A DNA stretch of 5,000 nt from Neisseriaceae bacterium (GTDB lineage: Bacteria; Pseudomonadota; Gammaproteobacteria; Burkholderiales; UBA11063), in contig DAHXMX010000070.1 of NCBI GenBank assembly GCA_027371515.1, positions 1 to 5,000 on the forward strand, in the 5' to 3' direction. The translations under genes and the position numbers were made by a program. How positions within the stretch are numbered: the stretch's first letter is position 1; the number at the start of each line of letters is the position of its first letter. A model generated the notes under the pieces. That model made no database searches. It had not been told where the DNA came from and worked only from the letters and a program-made list of their open reading frames with translations. Shown here one piece after another: positions 1-5,000 of the stretch.

Positions 1-65
1 ACCTGTACCGCTTGCCTCTTTGGAAGCTAGTGAAATTTGTTCTGACACATTAGCTGCTGGAATAA
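1..65 (-). repeat. Inverted copy of an internal glgP segment (left arm)
   Basis: Bases 1-65 are the exact reverse complement of 1176-1240, read base by base with no mismatch. Base 66 differs, 67-70 match again by a T-run, then similarity stops. The + strand reading here gives meaningless residues ahead of the phosphorylase homology, so this is displaced antisense phosphorylase sequence. The copy reaches the window edge and may be longer. A foldback or amplification chimera, an assembly break at a contig end, or a real rearrangement could all produce it. Confidence 0.93.
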
Positions 66-1708
66 ATTTTGATAAAAACGATATTAGTAAAAATTTAACT
101 TTATTCTTATATCCTGATGATAGTGATGAAGCTGGACATTTATTACGTATTTTTCAGCAATATTTTATGGTGAGTAACGCTGTTTACTATATTTTTAGTG
201 AAATGGAACAAAATGGACATGACTTTAATAAATTACATGAACATGTCGTTATTCAAATTAATGATACTCACCCAACACTTATAATTCCTGAGTTGATTCG
301 TCAATTAGAATTAAAAGGAATATCTCGCGATCAAGCTATAAGCATTGTAACACAAACTATTGCATATACTAATCATACCATTTTAGCAGAAGCATTAGAA
401 AAATGGCCAATATCTTATCTTGAACGCGTAGTTCCAAATTTAATTGAAATTATACGTGATTTAGATAATCGCATAAAAACACAATATCATAACCCAAAAC
501 TTGCTATTATTGATAACAATAATATAGTACATATGGCACATATTGATATACATTATTGTTTTAGCGTTAATGGTGTCTCAGAATTACACACTAATATCTT
601 GAAAAATAATGAATTAAAAGAATTTAATGATATATACCCAACGAAATTTAACAACAAAACAAATGGGATTACTTTTAGACGTTGGTTATTTCAAATCAAT
701 CCGGAATTAACTGATTATTTGTGGGATTTTATTGGTGCTGGTTTTAGACATAATGCACAAGAATTAGAGAAGCTTTTAGCATTTAAAGACAATTATGAGG
801 TTTTACATAAATTAGGTGAAATTAAACAATTGAAAAAACGTCAATTTATTGAATTCGCTAAAACCCACTGTAATGTAACGTTAGATGAAAATTCTATCTT
901 TGATGTGCAAATTAAGCGTATTCATGAATATAAACGTCAACAGATGAATGCATTATATATTATTCATAAATATTTAGAAATCAAAAATGGTAATATACCA
1001 AAACGTCCAATATCATTTATTTTTGGTGGTAAAGCTGCTCCTGCTTATTATATTGCCAAACATGTTATTCATATGATTTTATGTTTACAACAATTAATTA
1101 ATAATGATTCGCAAGTTAATCAACACATGCGTGTATTATTTGTTGAAAACTATAATGTTACTATTGCGGAAAAAATTATTCCAGCAGCTAATGTGTCAGA
1201 ACAAATTTCACTAGCTTCCAAAGAGGCAAGCGGTACAGGTAATATGAAACTCATGCTAAATGGTGCCATTACTATTGGCACTATGGATGGTGCAAATGTT
1301 GAAATTGCAAAACTAGTTGGAACAGATAATATTTATACTTTTGGTTGTGATAGTAATACCGTTATTGATTTATATAATCGTCATGCATACCGCTCTATTG
1401 ATTATTATAATAACAACCCATTAATTAAACGCGCAGTAGATTTTATCGTTTCTGATTCTATGCAACAAATTGGCAACGCAGAAAATTTATATCAGTTGTA
1501 TCATGAGTTACTAAATAAAGATTGGTTTATGACTTTAATTGATTTGGAAGACTACATAAAAGTCAAAGACCGTATGTTTGATGATTATGAAGATCAATAT
1601 AAATGGCTTAGAATGAGCTTAATCAATACAGCTTTTGCGAGTTATTTTAGCTCAGACCGTACAATTAGCGAGTATAATAGTGATATATGGAAAATAGTAA
1701 CAAATTAA
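66..1708 (+). CDS. glgP: Glycogen/maltodextrin phosphorylase (GT35), 5'-truncated
   Basis: Cytoplasmic PLP-dependent enzyme that removes glucose units from the non-reducing ends of alpha-1,4-glucans with phosphate, giving glucose-1-phosphate. Residues here are numbered with codon 1 at base 20. Family motifs run in order: NDTHPT at 81-86, a KRIHEYKRQ block at 299-307, FGGKAAPAYY at 335-344, the phosphorylase signature EASGTGNMKLMLN with the PLP lysine at K410, and FSSDRTISEY at 543-552. The 152 residues after the PLP lysine match E. coli MalP as I remember it, so the C-terminus is complete. About 250 N-terminal residues are missing. An in-frame TTG at 20 is not the true start, because bases 1-65 are an inverted copy of 1176-1240; genuine homology begins near KNDISKNLTLFLYPDD. 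It lies 11 nt before malQ, as expected for a glucan-use operon. The family is certain; glgP versus malP cannot be decided here. Confidence 0.95.
1176..1240 (+). repeat. Native arm of the 65-bp inverted repeat, inside glgP
   Basis: This is the parent of the inverted copy at 1-65. It encodes the conserved stretch IPAANVSEQISLASKEASGTG just before the PLP-lysine motif, where it fits the family perfectly, so this arm is the native one. The spacer between the arms is 1110 nt (66-1175). Confidence 0.93.
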
Positions 1709-1719
1709 GTTGATTTAAA

Positions 1720-3183
1720 ATGAGATTAGCCGGCATATTATTAGCACTATCAGCATTGCCATCACGATATGGTATCGGTGATTTAGGTGATAATGCGTAT
1801 CAGTTTATTGATATTATTCATAAAATGGGGTTTAAGGTATGGCAAGTATTACCTGTTGCGCCACTTGGTTATGGTAACTCGCCATATCAGCCTTACTCCT
1901 CAAATGCAGGAGATGATATTTATATCAGTATTGATAATTTAATTAGCGATGGCTTACTAAAAGATACCGAAGTACACGAACTAAACCCAAATAAAGATTA
2001 TGTTGATTATTCTACGGTTCGTAAATACAAGCATAGCTTATATAAATTAGCTTTTAATCGATTTAAACAACATCAATCTATGATAATTCAATGTAAAAAA
2101 TTTGTACATGACAATATATGGGTAATTAATTATGCTGTATTCTCGGCATTTAAAAAAATCAATCAAAACCAATCATGGCCAAATTGGTCTTACCCATATC
2201 AAAATTGGATTATCGATAAATCATCAATATCATTAGATCAATATACCGATGAAATTAATTATGAAATATTTTTACAATATATATTTTTTAAACAATGGCA
2301 TAAACTAAAACAATATGCAAATAACTTAAACATTAAAATTATGGGCGATATTCCAATCTATGTTGGACTAGACTCGGTTGATGTATGGGAAAATCAAGAC
2401 ATATTCTTATTAAATAAAAATAAAACCCCAAGTTTTATAGCTGGAGTGCCACCTGATTTTTTTTCTTCGACTGGTCAATTATGGGGTAATCCAATTTATG
2501 ATTGGTCCAAACTGGAAGCTACAGGGTTTAAATATTGGATCAAGCGATTAAAAGCAAATATGCAATTATTTGACATAATTAGAATTGATCATTTTAGAGC
2601 ATTTGATACATATTGGAAGATACCAGGTAATAGCGATACAGCAATTAACGGCGAATGGGTAGAAGCGCCTGGTTATAAGCTATTTGATACTATTTATCGT
2701 GAATTGCCAAATATTAATATAGTTGTTGAAGACTTAGGTGAACTACGTGATAAAGTATACAAGTTGCGTGATCATTATAAATTATGCGGTATGTTGGTAT
2801 TTCAATTTCATTATAAATTAGAAAATGCAGCTCAATTTATGCAAAAAATCAATACCATACTGTATAGCGGTACACATGATAATACAACCTTAATTGATTG
2901 GTTTGATAATTTAGATAAAAAAACACATAGTTCATTTTTAACTCATTTTAATGTAACTAATAATTATGAAATGGTTGATAAAGTGATTGAAGCTTTACTC
3001 AATAGTAATGCACAGTATGTGATATTCCCTGTTCAAGATATTTTAAAACTTGACCATAACGCACGTTTTAACACCCCAGGACAAATTGGCTCACCAAATT
3101 GGGAATGGAAACTACGTAATTTTGATGACTTAATTAATCGTACACCGTTTATTTTAGAAAAGATCACTAAATCTAATCGCTAA
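1720..3183 (+). CDS. malQ: 4-alpha-glucanotransferase (amylomaltase, GH77), short form
   Basis: Disproportionating enzyme that moves maltodextrin segments between alpha-1,4-glucans and releases glucose, supplying longer chains to the phosphorylase encoded just upstream. The 487 residues are full length for the short GH77 form; E. coli MalQ is about 200 residues longer because of N-terminal additions. The start at 1720 is supported because the N-terminus falls directly into the family opening (GILLALSALPSRYGIGDLG). Other landmarks are the GNSPYQPYSSNAGDD loop at 52-66, GVPPDFFSSTGQLWGNP at 242-258, nucleophile D290 in RIDHFRAF, acid/base E337 in VVEDLG, the third catalytic Asp D387 in GTHDN, and NTPGQIGSPNWEWKL at 451-465. 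All catalytic residues are present and the frame is open. There are 11 nt after the glgP stop and no convincing Shine-Dalgarno in TTAAGTTGATTTAAA, so translation may depend on coupling with the upstream gene. No signal peptide is seen. Confidence 0.97.
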   Translation: MRLAGILLALSALPSRYGIGDLGDNAYQFIDIIHKMGFKVWQVLPVAPLGYGNSPYQPYSSNAGDDIYISIDNLISDGLLKDTEVHELNPNKDYVDYSTVRKYKHSLYKLAFNRFKQHQSMIIQCKKFVHDNIWVINYAVFSAFKKINQNQSWPNWSYPYQNWIIDKSSISLDQYTDEINYEIFLQYIFFKQWHKLKQYANNLNIKIMGDIPIYVGLDSVDVWENQDIFLLNKNKTPSFIAGVPPDFFSSTGQLWGNPIYDWSKLEATGFKYWIKRLKANMQLFDIIRIDHFRAFDTYWKIPGNSDTAINGEWVEAPGYKLFDTIYRELPNINIVVEDLGELRDKVYKLRDHYKLCGMLVFQFHYKLENAAQFMQKINTILYSGTHDNTTLIDWFDNLDKKTHSSFLTHFNVTNNYEMVDKVIEALLNSNAQYVIFPVQDILKLDHNARFNTPGQIGSPNWEWKLRNFDDLINRTPFILEKITKSNR

Positions 3184-3197
3184 AAATTAAAATACCC

Positions 3198-3243
3198 AAC
3201 ACAGCTAAATATTACAAACTGATTTGTTGTTGTGTTTTATTTA
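3198..3243 (+). terminator. Probable weak intrinsic terminator after malQ
   Basis: AACACAGC (3198-3205) pairs with GTTGTGTT (3229-3236), eight pairs including one G-U, and is followed by a T-rich run TTTTATTT. A second small hairpin (ACAAA-CTGA-TTTGT, 3214-3227) sits inside the loop. It starts 15 nt after the malQ stop, where a terminator between the glucan genes and pyrG would be expected. The stem is AT-rich and the T-run is interrupted, so termination may be leaky. Confidence 0.45.
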
Positions 3244-3245
3244 AA

Positions 3246-3275
3246 CTGACAGTATAATATATACTTATATATAAT
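3246..3275 (+). promoter_or_regulatory. Candidate sigma70 promoter for pyrG
   Basis: The -35 box CTGACA (3246-3251, five of six consensus bases) lies 18 nt before a perfect -10 TATAAT (3270-3275). Transcription would start near 3282, leaving a leader of about 187 nt to the pyrG start. A competing arrangement uses TTGTGT (3230-3235) with another TATAAT (3253-3258) at 17-nt spacing, but its -35 is poorer and overlaps the terminator stem. In DNA this AT-rich -10 look-alikes are frequent; the -35 match is what raises this one. Confidence 0.5.
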
Positions 3276-3286
3276 TATAAGTATAT
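3259..3286. repeat. 11-bp inverted repeat around the -10 box
   Basis: ATATACTTATA (3259-3269) and TATAAGTATAT (3276-3286) are perfect inverted copies separated by six bases, TATAAT, which is the -10 box of the candidate pyrG promoter. The symmetry could be an operator for a dimeric repressor or a hairpin in a transcript from the upstream alternative promoter. The arms are almost pure A/T, so chance symmetry is possible. Confidence 0.45.
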
Positions 3287-3314
3287 TCAATTAGCGAGAA
3301 TAGATGCGGTACAA

Positions 3315-3343
3315 TTGTTAAGTTAAGGCAGGTATGTTAGATT
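3315..3343 (+). promoter_or_regulatory. Possible second pyrG promoter (weak)
   Basis: TTGTTA (3315-3320, four of six) and TAGATT (3338-3343, four of six) are spaced 17 nt. Transcription would start near 3350, just before parS. This is a weak match in AT-rich DNA and is listed only because its spacing and position are suitable. Confidence 0.2.
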
Positions 3344-3390
3344 ATATATTTGCTATTATAAAAATGTTTCACGTGAAACATTTTAGATGA
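3334..3390 (+). CDS. Possible 18-residue leader ORF spanning parS
   Basis: ATG at 3334 has an AAGG (3325-3328) five nt upstream, a better ribosome-binding site than either malQ or pyrG shows. It encodes MLDYIFAIIKMFHVKHFR and ends with TGA at 3390. The FHVKH part is simply the translation of the parS palindrome, so the ORF may be open by chance. Its last codons overlap the ATG of the next small ORF (ATGA). No known leader peptide is recognised. Confidence 0.15.
   Translation: MLDYIFAIIKMFHVKHFR
3361..3384. other. parS: parS centromere-like ParB-binding site
   Basis: Bases 3365-3380 read TGTTTCACGTGAAACA, a perfect match to the chromosomal parS consensus (TGTTNCACGTGAAACA) bound by the ParB helix-turn-helix. 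The symmetry extends to a perfect 24-bp palindrome (3361-3384). In the ParABS system ParB dimers load here as CTP-dependent sliding clamps that spread along DNA, recruit SMC, and are moved by ParA during chromosome segregation. Chromosomal parS sites usually cluster near the replication origin, so this locus is probably origin-proximal. It is intergenic, about 85 nt before the pyrG start and downstream of the candidate promoter, so ParB spreading could affect pyrG transcription. parA and parB are not in the window. Confidence 0.93.
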
Positions 3391-3464
3391 TGTTAAGCGT
3401 ATTGAGTGTATATTTTACTCTCGCTTGTATAAGTTATTATCATTTAGAATTTAGAGTTTATTAA
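3387..3464 (+). CDS. Possible 25-residue hydrophobic small ORF before pyrG
   Basis: ATG at 3387 overlaps the stop of the preceding 18-codon ORF (ATGA). The product MMLSVLSVYFTLACISYYHLEFRVY has a hydrophobic run of about 16 residues, long enough for a marginal membrane segment. The stop at 3464 lies four nt before the pyrG ATG, which would allow translational coupling. It has no clear ribosome-binding site of its own, and ORFs this short are common by chance. No family is recognised. Confidence 0.15.
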   Translation: MMLSVLSVYFTLACISYYHLEFRVY

Positions 3465-3468
3465 TCTT

Positions 3469-5000
3469 ATGAATACAACAAAATATATTTTTATTACTGG
3501 CGGGGTGGTTTCTTCTCTTGGTAAAGGTATTGCTGCAGCATCTATTGCTGCAATTCTTGAATCACGCAATATTAGTGTTACCATGATAAAACTAGATCCA
3601 TATATTAATGTAGACCCAGGTACTATGAGTCCATTTCAGCATGGCGAGGTATTTGTAACGGAAGATGGCGCAGAAACCGATCTTGATCTTGGACATTATG
3701 AACGATTTATATCAACTAGGATGCATAAGAAAAACAATTTCACTACTGGGCAGGTATATGATTCAGTAATCAAAAAAGAAAGACGTGGCGAATACTTAGG
3801 TAGTACCGTTCAAGTTATTCCACATATTACCGATGAGATTAAACACAGAATCAAACAAGGCGCTGATGGTTATGAAGTGGCTTTAGTTGAAGTTGGTGGC
3901 ACTGTAGGTGACATAGAATCGCTTCCTTTCTTAGAAAGTATTCGACAATTAAGACATGAATTAGGAGCTAAAAACACCTGTTTTATTCATCTAACTTTAG
4001 TACCATTTTTAAATGGAAGTGGTGAACTAAAAACAAAACCAACTCAACACTCAGTCAAAGAGCTGCGTGAAATCGGAATTCAACCTGATATATTATTATG
4101 TCGAATAGATCGTGAGTTACCCAATAATGAAAAGAAAAAAATCGCATTATTTTGTAATGTAGATGAACAAGCGGTAATAGCTTGCTATGATGCAAACAGT
4201 ATTTACATGGTACCGAGTATGCTTCATAATCAAAATATTGATGAAATTATTTGTCAGCATCTAGCACTTAATAAACCAAAAGCTAATTTAGCAATCTGGG
4301 ATAACATAGTGCATAATTTATACAATTCAACCCATCAAGTGCGAATTGCTTTTGTTGGTAAATATGTAGACTCTACTGAATCATACAAATCATTAAATGA
4401 AGCTCTATTACATGCAGGTATTCATACTCAAACTCAGATAACAATTGACTATATAGATGCAGAAGATATTAATAACGATAACTATCTAAAACTAAAAGAT
4501 GCGGATGCAATTCTTGTACCGGGGGGCTTTGGTAATCGCGGGATAGAAGGTAAGATTAAAGCAATTCAATATGCCCGCACTCAAAATATTCCTTTTTTAG
4601 GCATCTGCCTCGGTATGCAGCTTGCTATTGTTGAATATGCGCGTAATGTTTGTGGTTTTACAGATGCAAATTCAACTGAATTTAATCCAAAATCATCTTT
4701 TCCAATTGTTGCTATGATTGATGAATGGGTTGATAATTCAGGAAAAGTTGAAAAACGTGATGAAAATACCGATCTTGGTGGTACAATGCGACTTGGCTTG
4801 CAAACAGCAGTTCTATCAGTAGGAAGTCGTGCAAATCAAATTTATGGTACAACAGAAATTAATGAGCGTCATCGTCACCGTTATGAAGTAAATAATAAAT
4901 TTAGAAACACACTAGCCGATAACGGGATGGTTTTTAGCGGATTATCACCGGATAAAGAATTGGTTGAGATTATAGAACTACCTTCGCATAGATGGTTTCT
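3469..5000 (+). CDS. pyrG: CTP synthase (glutamine-hydrolysing), 3' end outside window
   Basis: Cytoplasmic enzyme of the last step of pyrimidine nucleotide synthesis: UTP + ATP + glutamine gives CTP + ADP + Pi + glutamate. The 510 visible codons cover the N-terminal synthase domain and most of the class I glutamine amidotransferase domain. Landmarks are the P-loop-like GGVVSSLGKG at 11-20, metal-binding D73 (in ETDLDLGHYERF) and E141 (in EVGGTVGDIES), KTKPTQHSVKEL at 188-199, the oxyanion-loop PGGFG at 351-355, nucleophile C380 in GICLGMQ, and ERHRHRYEVNN at 466-476. Numbering is one higher than E. coli PyrG throughout, so the amidotransferase His and Glu (expected at 516 and 518) and about 35 codons lie past the edge. 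The start at 3469 gives the usual N-terminus; only a weak GAG (3454-3456) lies upstream as ribosome-binding site. It has its own candidate promoter and is separated from malQ by a probable terminator. No frameshift is seen. Confidence 0.98.
   Translation, partial: MNTTKYIFITGGVVSSLGKGIAAASIAAILESRNISVTMIKLDPYINVDPGTMSPFQHGEVFVTEDGAETDLDLGHYERFISTRMHKKNNFTTGQVYDSVIKKERRGEYLGSTVQVIPHITDEIKHRIKQGADGYEVALVEVGGTVGDIESLPFLESIRQLRHELGAKNTCFIHLTLVPFLNGSGELKTKPTQHSVKELREIGIQPDILLCRIDRELPNNEKKKIALFCNVDEQAVIACYDANSIYMVPSMLHNQNIDEIICQHLALNKPKANLAIWDNIVHNLYNSTHQVRIAFVGKYVDSTESYKSLNEALLHAGIHTQTQITIDYIDAEDINNDNYLKLKDADAILVPGGFGNRGIEGKIKAIQYARTQNIPFLGICLGMQLAIVEYARNVCGFTDANSTEFNPKSSFPIVAMIDEWVDNSGKVEKRDENTDLGGTMRLGLQTAVLSVGSRANQIYGTTEINERHRHRYEVNNKFRNTLADNGMVFSGLSPDKELVEIIELPSHRWF

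Noticed and set aside
20..64. TTG at 20 as the true start of a complete 562-residue phosphorylase
   Set aside because: These codons lie wholly in the inverted copy of 1176-1240, and the family is about 800 residues long; roughly 250 N-terminal residues are missing.
66..1175. Phase-variable invertible segment bounded by the 65-bp arms
   Set aside because: No recombinase gene in view, the arms are coding phosphorylase sequence, and only one arm is in its natural context; a chimera or assembly break explains it more simply.
3304..3321. Five-codon ORF (MRYNC) in the pyrG leader
   Set aside because: Too short, no ribosome-binding site, no codon pattern typical of an attenuator.
3402..3433. A third promoter close to pyrG (TTGAGT with TTGTAT or TATAAG)
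   Set aside because: With 17-nt spacing the -10 is poor, and with the better -10 the spacing is 20 nt; not distinguishable from AT-rich background.
3287..3468. Riboswitch or pyrimidine attenuator in the pyrG leader
   Set aside because: No recognised riboswitch core, no terminator stem with T-run before pyrG, and no G-rich initiation motif of the kind used for reiterative transcription control of pyrG in Gram-positives.
1..5000. A new defence, mobile or biosynthetic system
   Set aside because: All three long genes are recognisable metabolic genes with intact motifs, and no transposase, integrase, toxin-antitoxin pair or CRISPR repeat is visible.

Overview
The window holds three genes in a row on the + strand of an AT-rich (roughly 30% GC by eye) proteobacterial genome. 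They are the 3' part of a maltodextrin/glycogen phosphorylase gene (glgP/malP, up to 1708), a complete short-form 4-alpha-glucanotransferase gene (malQ, 1720-3183), and a CTP synthase gene (pyrG, from 3469) that runs off the right edge about 35 codons before its expected end. The PyrG sequence reads as proteobacterial. From memory, several stretches (GIAAASIAAILESR, TMSPFQHGEVFVT, GKYVDSTESYKSLNEALLHAGIHT) resemble betaproteobacterial, Neisseria-like CTP synthases most, but this is a lean and not a placement. A perfect parS site also points to a bacterium with chromosomal ParABS, which is common in beta- and many gammaproteobacteria and absent from the enterics.

Layout: 1-65 is an exact inverted copy of 1176-1240, a stretch inside the phosphorylase gene. 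It is not native phosphorylase N-terminal coding sequence, so the real gene content begins at about base 66. The phosphorylase and malQ are separated by 11 nt and probably form a glucan-use operon: the phosphorylase trims alpha-1,4-glucans to glucose-1-phosphate, and MalQ rebuilds short maltodextrins into chains long enough for the phosphorylase. A weak stem plus T-rich tail after malQ probably ends that transcript.

The 285-nt gap before pyrG (3184-3468) is the most structured part. It contains the terminator, a good sigma70-type promoter whose -10 lies in the loop of an 11-bp inverted repeat, a perfect 16-bp parS (TGTTTCACGTGAAACA) inside a 24-bp perfect palindrome, and two tiny overlapping ORFs of uncertain reality leading up to the pyrG start. 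PyrG makes CTP, and ParB, which loads at parS, is a CTP-dependent clamp, so the juxtaposition is worth noting even if it is accidental.

No mobile element, CRISPR array, tRNA or rRNA was recognised. I see no new multi-gene system. The two observations most worth following are the inverted copy at the left edge (probably a chimera or assembly break) and the parS/promoter architecture in front of pyrG.
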